From the NCBI GenBank assembly GCA_023434145.1, contig JAEYTI010000071.1:1-12877 (forward strand): a stretch of DNA of 12,877 nt, in the 5' to 3' direction. The stretch is from Chloroflexota bacterium. GTDB lineage: Bacteria; Chloroflexota; Anaerolineae; Anaerolineales; Anaerolineaceae. Made by a program: the position numbers and the translations under genes. The notes beneath the pieces were generated by a model that was not told the DNA's origin, made no database searches, and saw only the letters and a list, made by a program, of their open reading frames with translations. Positions within the stretch are counted from its first letter, which is position 1, and each line of letters starts with the position of its first letter. Positions 6,206-12,877 of the stretch are shown here, piece by piece.

Positions 6206-8511
6206 GAGTCTGTACATTGTTGCTGTTGTTTGTACTCCTGTTTACGTCGTGCAGCCAGGCCTCTCCTGTTGTTACAACCCCAACTCAGGCGCAGGCGGTT
6301 ACCCCAACCGCGCTTTCAACGCCAAAGATCGCCATCGTTCGCCCGCCCGATGTAGAAGGCGCGGTCCGCGCATTTCTGGAGGCGTGGCAGGCGGAAAATT
6401 ACGCCGCCATGTACGAAATGCTGACTCCTGTCAGCCGCGATGCGTTCGCACCGGAGATGTTCACCGAGCGCTATACCGACGCAGCCAATGAGATGACCCT
6501 CGATACGCTGGATTTTGAGATCCTTGCCGTCACTACGTACCCCACCCGCGCCCAGGTTGCTTTACGCGTTACATATCACACCAAAATGATCGGCGATCTG
6601 GTGCGCGAGATGACCATGGACTTGGGCCTTGAAAAAGACGCATGGCGCGTGCAGTGGCACGATGGTCTGGTGCTCCCCGAACTGGCAGGTGGAAACACAC
6701 TTTCCCTCGACCTGAAGAGCCCGACCCGAGGCAATATCTATGACCGCAATGGAGATGCCATTGCCGCCGCAAGTGAAGTTTTTGCCCTTGCCCTGATCAA
6801 AGGCGATGTCGCTGAAAACTCAAAAGGCAGTCTGTTTGCCATTCTTGGCCAACTCACCGGGCGCACGCCCGAATCGATCCAGGCGCAGTACGACAGCCCG
6901 AACCGCTACCAGGGCGATTACATTCCGGTGGGCGAAGTGACCCGCGATGCCTTTATGGACCGTTACGACGTGCTTTCTGGCTACAGCGGCCTGCGATACA
7001 ACCCATACACTGGGCGCTTATACTTCAACAACGGCATTGCTCCGCACGTCACCGGCTATGTGGGCCTGATTCAGGCGGGCGAGGAAGATGAATACAAACG
7101 CCGCGGCTTCCGCATCGACGAACGTGTGGGCCGGGCAGGGCTGGAATTCTGGGGAGAAAGCTACCTGCTTGGGCAGCGTGGCGCGACCTTGCGCGTGAAC
7201 GACCCCAACGGCGCGACCGTCACCCTGCTGGCCCAGGTCGAATCCAAGCCTTCACAGTCGATCTATACGACCATTGACGATAGCTTCCAGATCCAGGCAC
7301 AGCGGGCGATTGCCGGTTTTAGCGGTGCGCTGGTGGTGATGGAGCGTGATACGGGGCGCGTGCTGGCGATGGTCTCTTCGCCAGGATTCGATCCGAATGC
7401 GTTTGAATCGGGCAACTGGAACAGCACTACGCAACTCGGTCAGATTACGGGTGATGGGTTGAGCCGGCTGTACAACCGCGCGTCCGGCGACGGCTACCCG
7501 CTCGGCTCGGTGTTCAAGATCATCTCGCTGGCTGCCGCGTTGGAGACCGAATTGTTCCCAGTAGATGAACTGTATGACTGCCAGCACACGTTTACGGAAA
7601 TCCCTGGAGTGGTGTTATACGACTGGACGTATGAGAAAAAAGTGGATCCCAGCGGCCTCCTCACCATGCCCGATTCGCTGATGCGATCGTGTAACCCCTG
7701 GTACTACCGTATCGGCATGGAACTGTTCCGCCAGGGCAAGGGCACTGTTATCAGCGAAATGGCACGCGCTTTTGGCCTGGGCAGCCTCACCGGCATTGAG
7801 CAGGTGTGGGAGCGCCCGGGGAACATCCCCGAACCGGGCGACGAAGCCGAAGCCGCTCGCATCGCCATCGGTCAAAACGAGATCCTGGTCAACCCGCTGC
7901 AGGTAGCGCGCTTTGCCGCAGCCGTGGGCAATGGCGGTACGCTCTACCGTCCGCAGGTAGTCGAAAAGATCACTGACCCGGATGGTAATGCCACGCTCAT
8001 TTTTGAGCCTGAGGCGCAGGGCACCCTGCCAATCAGCGAAGAGACGCTGGCGATCCTACAGCAGCAGATGCGGAAAGTGGTCAGCGATCCGCGAGGCACA
8101 GCAATCAAGGCTTTCTCGGGCCTGCCGTTCCAGGTGTATGGCAAGACGGGCACCGCACAGAATGATTACCCGGGCTACCCGCACGCATGGTTTGCCGGTT
8201 ATACAGATGCCGGTCGTGCAGATAAGCCAGATATCGCCTTTGCCGTAATCGCGGAGTATGCCGGCGAAGGCTCTGACATTGCCGCGCCGATTGCCCGCCG
8301 CCTGGTAGAAGCCTACTTCCTCGGGCAGCCGCAGAAGGTCTACGATTGGGAGTCGCGTATTAACGTCACCCGCACGCCGACCCCCTCGGAAGCTAATACG
8401 CCGGTCCCGCCTTCTGTGCCGAACCCAGGCACGGAAAACCAGCCCTCACAGCCGGAAAACCCGGCCCCCGACCCTGGCATCAACGAACGCACGGCAACCC
8501 CTTCATCATGA
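6202..8511 (+). CDS. Class B penicillin-binding protein, probable lipoprotein
   Basis: This is a monofunctional peptidoglycan DD-transpeptidase that crosslinks stem peptides outside the membrane. The N-terminus is a short hydrophobic signal ending in LFTSC with Cys17, a plausible lipobox, so it seems lipid-anchored and not held by a transmembrane helix. Residues about 48-155 look like the NTF2-like MecA_N domain of PBP2a-type enzymes. The dimerisation-domain motif RGNIYDRNG is at 176-184. The transpeptidase domain has SVFK with nucleophile Ser436, SCN at 496-498 and KTG at 648-650, all in the right order. A Pro/Thr-rich tail of about 45 residues ends the 769-residue protein. No glycosyltransferase domain is present. 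It overlaps maf and rsgA by ATGA at each side. Whether it serves elongation or division cannot be told. Confidence 0.93.
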   Translation: MRVCTLLLLFVLLFTSCSQASPVVTTPTQAQAVTPTALSTPKIAIVRPPDVEGAVRAFLEAWQAENYAAMYEMLTPVSRDAFAPEMFTERYTDAANEMTLDTLDFEILAVTTYPTRAQVALRVTYHTKMIGDLVREMTMDLGLEKDAWRVQWHDGLVLPELAGGNTLSLDLKSPTRGNIYDRNGDAIAAASEVFALALIKGDVAENSKGSLFAILGQLTGRTPESIQAQYDSPNRYQGDYIPVGEVTRDAFMDRYDVLSGYSGLRYNPYTGRLYFNNGIAPHVTGYVGLIQAGEEDEYKRRGFRIDERVGRAGLEFWGESYLLGQRGATLRVNDPNGATVTLLAQVESKPSQSIYTTIDDSFQIQAQRAIAGFSGALVVMERDTGRVLAMVSSPGFDPNAFESGNWNSTTQLGQITGDGLSRLYNRASGDGYPLGSVFKIISLAAALETELFPVDELYDCQHTFTEIPGVVLYDWTYEKKVDPSGLLTMPDSLMRSCNPWYYRIGMELFRQGKGTVISEMARAFGLGSLTGIEQVWERPGNIPEPGDEAEAARIAIGQNEILVNPLQVARFAAAVGNGGTLYRPQVVEKITDPDGNATLIFEPEAQGTLPISEETLAILQQQMRKVVSDPRGTAIKAFSGLPFQVYGKTGTAQNDYPGYPHAWFAGYTDAGRADKPDIAFAVIAEYAGEGSDIAAPIARRLVEAYFLGQPQKVYDWESRINVTRTPTPSEANTPVPPSVPNPGTENQPSQPENPAPDPGINERTATPSS

Positions 8512-9443
8512 GCCAGGACCTGCTCCCCGGCTGGGTCACGCGCATGCAGTCAGGCTTCATCACGGTTCTCACCGAGGAAGCTGGGCCAGTCGTGTGCCGG
8601 CTGCGGGGCAGGCTCAAACAACATAAGTTCGAAGGCGACCGAATTGCCATCGGCGACCGGGTAAAGATCACCATTCACGAGGAAGGGGTCGGCATGATCG
8701 AGGAGGTGGAGGAGCGCACGAACCTGCTTTCGCGCATGGCCCCTACACCAAAAGGCGAGTACGAGCAGATCCTGCTGGCAAACCCCGATCAAGTCGTGAT
8801 CGTGTTCGCCTGCGCCCAACCTGAGCCGCGCCTGCGCATGCTCGACCGCTTCCTGGTCATCTGTGAGAAGCAGGAGATCCCGCCGGTGGTAGTAGCGAAC
8901 AAGGTGGATTTGTGCGGCCTGGAGCGCGCCAAAGAGCAATTTGGCGTGTACGAGCCGATTGGCTACCGGGTGATCTATGCGTCGGTCAAGAATAACCTGG
9001 GCGTGCAGGAACTGCACGACGTGCTGGTGGGGAAAATATCTGGGCTGGCAGGGCCATCAGGCGTGGGCAAGTCGAGCTTGCTCAATGCCATTCAGCCGGA
9101 TTTGGGGCTTGCGGTGCGTGCTATCTCTGATGCCACCTTAAAGGGCCGCCACACGACGGTTGTACGCGAGATGTTCCCCCTGGTGGAGGGCGGTTTCGTT
9201 GCCGATCTACCGGGGCTGAAGTCGCTGGCATTGTACGATACCGAACCCGAAGAACTGGACGGATACTTTCCCGACCTGCGCGATCTGGTTTGGAAATGCC
9301 AGTTCAATGACTGCACCCACCGGAATGAGCCGGGCTGCGCGGTGCGCAAAGCCGTGGAAGAAGGAACGGTCTCTCCCGCGCGGTATGATTCGTACCTGCG
9401 GCTGCGTTACGGCGATGAAGAAGAGGATCTGCCGGGAAGATAG
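8508..9443 (+). CDS. rsgA: Ribosome small-subunit-dependent GTPase A
   Basis: RsgA checks late maturation of the 30S subunit and is a circularly permuted GTPase. The permuted order is visible: an N-terminal OB-fold (about 8-75), then NKVD (G4, 131-134), then the P-loop GPSGVGKS (G1, 182-189) and DLPG (G3, 233-236). The C-terminal zinc site is Cys264, Cys269, His271 and Cys277 (CQFNDCTHRNEPGC). At 311 residues it has family length. It begins in the ATGA overlap with the PBP stop, with no clear SD, so it is likely read by translational coupling. An 8-bp hairpin (9431-9451) holds its stop codon in the loop. Confidence 0.96.
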   Translation: MSQDLLPGWVTRMQSGFITVLTEEAGPVVCRLRGRLKQHKFEGDRIAIGDRVKITIHEEGVGMIEEVEERTNLLSRMAPTPKGEYEQILLANPDQVVIVFACAQPEPRLRMLDRFLVICEKQEIPPVVVANKVDLCGLERAKEQFGVYEPIGYRVIYASVKNNLGVQELHDVLVGKISGLAGPSGVGKSSLLNAIQPDLGLAVRAISDATLKGRHTTVVREMFPLVEGGFVADLPGLKSLALYDTEPEELDGYFPDLRDLVWKCQFNDCTHRNEPGCAVRKAVEEGTVSPARYDSYLRLRYGDEEEDLPGR

Positions 9444-9451
9444 TTCCCGGC
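9431..9451 (+). other. Small hairpin carrying the rsgA stop codon in its loop
   Basis: The arms 9431-9438 and 9444-9451 pair perfectly over 8 GC-rich bp, and the 5-nt loop GATAG contains the TAG stop. No U-run follows, so it is unlikely to terminate transcription. It could affect ribosome release, reinitiation or mRNA processing between rsgA and the epimerase gene, or be chance. Confidence 0.5.
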
Positions 9452-9463
9452 TTCGAACAGACC

Positions 9464-9483
9464 AGGAGGCACTACCTCGGAGG
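9464..9483 (+). promoter_or_regulatory. Two SD-like sites before the epimerase gene
   Basis: AGGAGG (9464-9469) and CGGAGG (9478-9483) both precede the ATG at 9489. The second is 5 nt away and is the functional candidate. The first could pair with the CCTC at 9475-9478 between them. This is the only junction in the maf-to-NlpC stretch that is not a direct overlap. Confidence 0.5.
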
Positions 9484-9488
9484 CGTTT

Positions 9489-10523
9489 ATGACTCAATCA
9501 CCCATCCTCACCTGGGAAAAGATCACACTCAAGCTGCGCAACCCCTTCCGGCTGTCATATGGGGTCAGTGATACGCGCCAGGCGTTTTGGCTGCGCCTGG
9601 CTGGTGATACCGGCTGGGGCGAGGGGACAATCCCGCCCTACTACGGGGTGAACGAAGACAGTATGACCGGCTTTTGGGCCGAAGCCGCAAAGCGGACCGA
9701 TCCGCTGCCCGACGATATTAATGGCATCGAAGCCTGGGTAGGCAAGGACGGCCCCGGCGCCGCCCGCTGCGCCCTGGATCTGGCGCTTTACGACCGGATC
9801 GGCAGGCAGTGGGGAGTTCCGCTGTGGCAGCTTTTGAACGTGCACGAGCCAGAGCCACGCCCCACTTCTTTTACCATAGCCATTGATACCCCCGAGGCGA
9901 TGGGCCGCATGGCCGGTGATCTAAAGCACCTGCCGGTGATTAAGGTGAAGCTGGGTGGGGATGAAGAAGATGAAGATCGCCTCGCCGCTATCCGCTCGGC
10001 GCGCCCAGATGCCGCCTTGCGTATCGACGCTAACGCCGGGTGGACTCTAGAGCAGGCGAAACAGTACGCGCGCCGCTTTGAGGCTTACAACCTGGAGATG
10101 ATTGAGCAGCCGCTTGCCAAAGAAGCGATTGCAGCGATGGGCCGCTTGCAGCGAGAGACGGATATCCCCATTGTGGCCGATGAGTCGGTGCAGTCGCTGG
10201 CAGACGTGGATGCCCTGGCCGATGCCGGCGTGGCTGGCGTGAACGTCAAGCTCATGAAGGCGGGCGGCCTGACCCCCGCGCTGCGCATGATCCGCCGGGC
10301 GCGGGAGCGCGGTATGCGCGTGATGCTCGGCTGCATGGTGGAGACCTCGATTGGAACAACCGCCATGGCGCACCTGATGGGCCTGGCCGAGTGGTTCGAC
10401 CTGGACGCGCCCATGCTGATCTCAAACGACCCGTTTGATGGGATCACTTACCGCGAGGGCGCGCTGATCGAAGTGCCCCATCGACCCGGGATTGGGACTG
10501 TTCAAAAGCAGGAGGAACGATGA
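9489..10523 (+). CDS. Dipeptide epimerase (L-Ala-D/L-Glu type), enolase superfamily
   Basis: Enzymes of this type convert L-Ala-D-Glu, released from murein, to L-Ala-L-Glu so that ordinary peptidases can use it. The muconate-lactonising-enzyme fold signatures are complete: acid/base Lys152 and Lys154 (KVK), metal ligands Asp180 (DAN), Glu206 (EQP) and Asp231 (ADES), and the second base Lys254 in VKLMK. The DLD at 304-306, which in Ala-Glu epimerases binds the dipeptide amino end, supports a dipeptide substrate over mandelate or muconate. Length (344) is normal. The gene overlaps the NlpC/P60 gene by ATGA, the YkfB-YkfC pairing known from Bacillus. The exact dipeptide is inferred; related family members use other dipeptides. 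Confidence 0.9.
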   Translation: MTQSPILTWEKITLKLRNPFRLSYGVSDTRQAFWLRLAGDTGWGEGTIPPYYGVNEDSMTGFWAEAAKRTDPLPDDINGIEAWVGKDGPGAARCALDLALYDRIGRQWGVPLWQLLNVHEPEPRPTSFTIAIDTPEAMGRMAGDLKHLPVIKVKLGGDEEDEDRLAAIRSARPDAALRIDANAGWTLEQAKQYARRFEAYNLEMIEQPLAKEAIAAMGRLQRETDIPIVADESVQSLADVDALADAGVAGVNVKLMKAGGLTPALRMIRRARERGMRVMLGCMVETSIGTTAMAHLMGLAEWFDLDAPMLISNDPFDGITYREGALIEVPHRPGIGTVQKQEER

Positions 10524-11542
10524 ACCGACAGGAGCTTGATGCTGCGCTTATAGAAATTGGCAAGCCGTTTGCCGATAAGCGGGTCAACGTGTTTGACGTG
10601 CAGGTAGAAGAAGCGGATGGATTGCTGAAACTTAGCGGGCGCGTGCTGCAGGAATCGAACCGTGAGGCGCTTCTGCGCGGCCTGCGCGATCGCTTCCCTA
10701 ATGCTCAGGTGGATGCGGGCGGCGTGCAGGTTCTGCGAAAGGCCCAGCCAGATTACCGCATGGTAGCGACCAACCTGACGAGCGTGCATGATGGCACGTC
10801 CTTCCTGGCTGAACAGGTTACGCAGATGGTCAACGGCATGCAGGTGGAAGTGCTGGAGGAGCAGAAGAATTGGGGCTTTGTGCGCCAGATGGACGGCTAC
10901 CTTGGCTGGACCTACCTACCCTACCTGACCGCCTCCCCCGCTTCGCACCCGGCGACTCACCTGGTGATCGCGCCGGTGGGGCTGCTGCACGCCGCGCCCG
11001 ATGCCGCCTCGCCGCTGATGACGCGTGTGCTGGGCGGAACGGCCGTCTATGCGGGGGGCGCGCAGAATGATTGGATGCTGGTGGAACTGGCGGGCGGGCA
11101 GAAGGGCTACCTGCCGGTGTCTGACCTACGCGATTTGAACCGCTTGCCCAAAGTCCCCGCCGCCATCCGCGAGCAGATTGTGGCCGACGGCTTCAAGCTG
11201 ATCGGCGTGCCGTACCTGTGGGGCGGCTGCACCGCGCACGGCATCGACTGCTCAGGCCTGGCGCAGCTCCTGCATCGCTGGGCGGGGATTACCCTGCCGC
11301 GCGACGCTGACATGCAGTGCGATGCTGGGACACCGGTCGAGCCGCCGTTCCAGCCGGGCGATCTGCTGTTCTTTGGCGAGGCAGGCGAGCGCCGGCGCAT
11401 TACGCATGTGGCAATTAGCCTGGGTGGCTGGCGCATCCTGCATTCTTCGCGCAGCCGCATGGGCGTGCACGTGGACGACGTGCAGCAGGTGGATCACCTG
11501 CGCGAGAGCTTCTTGTGTGCGGCAACGCACATCGGTAAGTAA
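10520..11542 (+). CDS. NlpC/P60 (YkfC-like) cell-wall peptide endopeptidase with N-terminal BON-like domain
   Basis: This is a probable gamma-D-glutamyl-L-diamino-acid endopeptidase that cuts murein peptides and leaves L-Ala-D-Glu for the epimerase encoded just upstream. Residues about 79-140 and 150-207 look like two bacterial SH3 domains. Residues about 215-340 are the NlpC/P60 domain with nucleophile Cys244 (DCSG), His296 (HVAISLG) and His308. The order SH3b-SH3b-NlpC/P60 is that of YkfC. There is no signal peptide or membrane helix, so it is probably cytoplasmic, as expected for recycling of imported peptides. Residues about 1-73 are extra; the stretch 22-73 (FDVQVEE..GLLKLSGRVL..) resembles a BON fold. 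SD AGGAGG lies at 10510-10515 inside the epimerase gene. 340 residues, intact. Confidence 0.88.
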   Translation: MNRQELDAALIEIGKPFADKRVNVFDVQVEEADGLLKLSGRVLQESNREALLRGLRDRFPNAQVDAGGVQVLRKAQPDYRMVATNLTSVHDGTSFLAEQVTQMVNGMQVEVLEEQKNWGFVRQMDGYLGWTYLPYLTASPASHPATHLVIAPVGLLHAAPDAASPLMTRVLGGTAVYAGGAQNDWMLVELAGGQKGYLPVSDLRDLNRLPKVPAAIREQIVADGFKLIGVPYLWGGCTAHGIDCSGLAQLLHRWAGITLPRDADMQCDAGTPVEPPFQPGDLLFFGEAGERRRITHVAISLGGWRILHSSRSRMGVHVDDVQQVDHLRESFLCAATHIGK

Positions 11543-11559
11543 CAACGAGAGGGGGCGGC

Positions 11560-12657
11560 GTGGATTTCCGCATGCAGAGCCCGGTCGGCCCGCGGGTGGT
11601 GATCGGCGGGCGCGAGCGTGACTACTTCTCCGGCACCGGTTACCTGGGCCTGCACAGCCACCCGCTGGTGCTCCAGGCAGCGGTGGATGCGATTGGCAAA
11701 TACGGCATAGCAACCGCCACCTCGCGCGGCGGATACGGTGAGCACGCCATTTACGACCAGATCGAAGCGGAAGCGCGCCGGTTCTTTGGCGTAGAAAAGG
11801 TGCTGTACTACCCCTCCGGCTACCTGAGCGCGGCGATTCTGGCACAGGGCCTGCGAGCGCGTTACGAAGCGGCCTTCATTGACGAGTCCGCGCACTACAG
11901 CCTGTGGGACGGCGCCCGCGCGGTGGGCTGCCCGGTGACAGGCTTCCACCACTGCGATCCGGATGACTTAGCGCGGAAGCTGCGCGAGTGCCTCAAACCC
12001 GGCGCAAGACCGATGGTACTCAGCGACGGTGTGTTCCCCATCTCTGGCGAGATCGTCCCGGTGCCGGGCTATCGCGATGTGCTGGCGGAATACGAGGGAG
12101 CGTGGCTGTGCCTGGATGACGCGCACGCCACCGGCGTGCTGGGGCATAACGGGCGCGGAACCCTGGAGCATTTTGGCATTTGCGAGCCGAATTTCATGGC
12201 CGGGTATACGCTCAGCAAGGCCATTGGTGGCTACGGCGGGCTGATCCCCGGCCCGGCGGACCTGCTGAGCGAGGTGGAGCGCGCCAGCCGCGTGACAGTC
12301 GGCGCCAGCCCGCCGCCACTGCCCGTGGCTGCTGCCGCAGCGAAGGCACTGGAGTTGGCCAGTGACCCTGCCCTGCGCCTTCGGCTTCGGGCCAATGTGG
12401 CCCGGGCACGCGCCGGAATTCGCACGCTCGGCTGGGAATTGGACGACACGCCAGTGCCGATCCTTTGCTTGCGGGCACGCCCCGGCCTCGATCTTGGCGC
12501 GATTAAGAACCGGCTGTTCGAGCGCGATATCTGCGTGGCGCACGTCACCGGCTACAGCAGCACTCCGCAGGGCGGCGCGCTGCGTATCGCCATCTTTGCC
12601 ACGCACACCGCCGAGCAGATTGACCGGCTGGTGGAGGAACTGCGGCAGGTTATCTAA
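11560..12657 (+). CDS. Alpha-oxoamine-synthase-family PLP enzyme (BioF/KBL-like)
   Basis: Members of this fold-type I PLP family condense an amino acid with an acyl-CoA and lose CO2 (BioF with alanine, ALAS and KBL with glycine, serine palmitoyltransferase with serine). Visible landmarks are YLGL near residue 30, His112 (SAHYS, the ring-stacking His), LSDGVFPISGE, DDAHATG at 186-192 (Asp186, His189), the PLP lysine Lys220 in TLSKAIGG, and Arg342 in ALRIA, which should bind the substrate carboxylate. At 365 residues it is somewhat shorter than typical 385-400, mainly at the N-terminus. GTG 11560 is chosen because GAGAGGGGG (11547-11555) is 4 nt upstream; ATG at 11572 would lose four residues. 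It starts 17 nt after the NlpC/P60 gene, so it is in the same operon. No biotin gene is near, so substrates are unknown. Confidence 0.85.
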   Translation: MDFRMQSPVGPRVVIGGRERDYFSGTGYLGLHSHPLVLQAAVDAIGKYGIATATSRGGYGEHAIYDQIEAEARRFFGVEKVLYYPSGYLSAAILAQGLRARYEAAFIDESAHYSLWDGARAVGCPVTGFHHCDPDDLARKLRECLKPGARPMVLSDGVFPISGEIVPVPGYRDVLAEYEGAWLCLDDAHATGVLGHNGRGTLEHFGICEPNFMAGYTLSKAIGGYGGLIPGPADLLSEVERASRVTVGASPPPLPVAAAAAKALELASDPALRLRLRANVARARAGIRTLGWELDDTPVPILCLRARPGLDLGAIKNRLFERDICVAHVTGYSSTPQGGALRIAIFATHTAEQIDRLVEELRQVI

Positions 12658-12714
12658 TCTGATTCCTTTCCGCTTCTAATCAGCCCAGCGCAGGTCTATT
12701 TCTATGAAGGGGAC

Positions 12715-12729
12715 GCTCGCAGTGCGAGC
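12715..12729. repeat. 15-nt GC-rich palindrome
   Basis: GCTCGCA (12715-12721) and TGCGAGC (12723-12729) are exact inverted repeats around one central base. As DNA it could be a protein-binding operator; as RNA the loop would be tight. There is a single copy in this window. Confidence 0.4.
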
Positions 12730-12755
12730 TACTGCTTCGCCCGCCGATAAAGAAG

Positions 12756-12804
12756 AGAAATACGGGTTTGGAAAACGCGAAGCATTTTCCAAACCCGTAT
12801 TTCT
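12756..12804 (+). terminator. Perfect 20-bp hairpin ending the cell-wall operon
   Basis: The arms 12756-12775 and 12785-12804 pair exactly over 20 bp around a 9-nt loop. The loop contains GCGAAGC, which can close further as a two-bp stem with a GAA triloop, a DNA mini-hairpin known for unusual stability. The outer stem is AT-rich and is followed by TTATTGG, a poor U-tract. Its place about 100 nt past the last stop codon makes it the likely transcription end. Confidence 0.65.
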
Positions 12805-12833
12805 TATTGGCTCATATGTAGTTTCAAGGAGTT

Positions 12834-12877
12834 TTGGTGTGGGGCGGGGGGGGGGGCCCCCCCCCGGGCCCCAAAAA
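12834..12877. other. Low-complexity G/C fold-back, probable contig-end artefact
   Basis: Eleven G (12846-12856) are followed directly by nine C (12857-12865), then GGG, CCCC and AAAAA. The left side (TTTTGG..GGGGC) mirrors the right side (GGGCCCCAAAA), so the end folds back on itself. Such ends are typical of poly-G read errors and broken assembly ends. I would not interpret it biologically. Confidence 0.75.

Larger units (their letters stand above)
12658..12877. other. 3' intergenic region after the operon, no gene seen
   Basis: This holds a 15-nt near-perfect palindrome (12715-12729), the operon-end hairpin (12756-12804) and a terminal run of G and C. I see no open frame with an SD and no RNA gene. 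Confidence 0.7.

Noticed and set aside
11252..11845. Long open frame on the minus strand across the NlpC/P60 and oxoamine-synthase genes (197 codons)
   Set aside because: It is antisense to two genes with intact catalytic motifs. Its translation is rich in Arg, Pro and Gly with no family resemblance, as expected for a high-GC shadow frame.
11968..12606. 212-codon open frame antisense to the PLP enzyme
   Set aside because: The plus-strand frame carries the PLP lysine and the DDAH motif. The antisense frame has no SD or recognisable motif.
11560..12657. Calling the last gene bioF outright
   Set aside because: Family membership is clear, but substrate-specific features cannot be told apart by eye and no biotin gene is nearby.

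Overview
This window reads as ordinary bacterial chromosome of fairly high GC, with long genes and tight spacing. It holds ten complete protein genes, all intact, and no rRNA, tRNA, CRISPR array, transposase or phage gene that I can see. The lineage is an inference. The short FLPV-type segment right after the signal peptide of the secreted metalloprotease, the Gly/Ser-rich polytopic membrane protein, and the lipid-anchored class B penicillin-binding protein with an NTF2-like domain together suggest Chloroflexota (Anaerolineae-like). A 16S gene or a protein tree would be needed to settle it. The right end (about 12834-12877) is a fold-back run of G and C that looks like a draft-assembly contig end rather than biology.

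Left part, minus strand (64-3291): a polytopic membrane protein of unknown function with its own promoter region and Shine-Dalgarno (SD), then the purine pair xpt-guaA (xanthine phosphoribosyltransferase, then GMP synthase). xpt and guaA are 9 nt apart and form one transcription unit: salvage of xanthine to XMP, then amination of XMP to GMP. A perfect 19-bp hairpin lies just past the guaA stop.

Middle (about 3298-3692): a divergent intergenic region with a strikingly AT-rich core. It carries two strong terminator-like hairpins, one with a perfect 26-bp stem upstream of xpt and one with a 14-bp stem and T-runs on both strands just upstream of the metalloprotease gene. Terminators in a divergent spacer are unexpected, so leader attenuation or a hidden small RNA is possible. 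No purine riboswitch aptamer was recognised.

Right part, plus strand (3693-12657): a secreted zinc metalloprotease with a CARDB-like domain, then a compact run maf, class B PBP, rsgA, dipeptide epimerase, NlpC/P60 endopeptidase and alpha-oxoamine-synthase-family PLP enzyme. Three of the junctions are 4-nt ATGA overlaps. maf seems to start at or near the 5' end of its own mRNA (leaderless). The theme is the cell wall: the PBP crosslinks peptidoglycan, while the epimerase and NlpC/P60 protein match the YkfB/YkfC pair that recycles murein peptides in Bacillus. The last gene, a PLP enzyme of the BioF/KBL/ALAS family, sits in this run without biotin or threonine-catabolism neighbours and is the most open functional question. 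A perfect 20-bp hairpin downstream probably ends the operon.

I found no clearly new defence or mobile system. The best leads are the oxoamine synthase coupled to murein-peptide recycling, the BON-like domain fused to a cytoplasmic NlpC/P60 enzyme, and the hairpin-rich divergent spacer.
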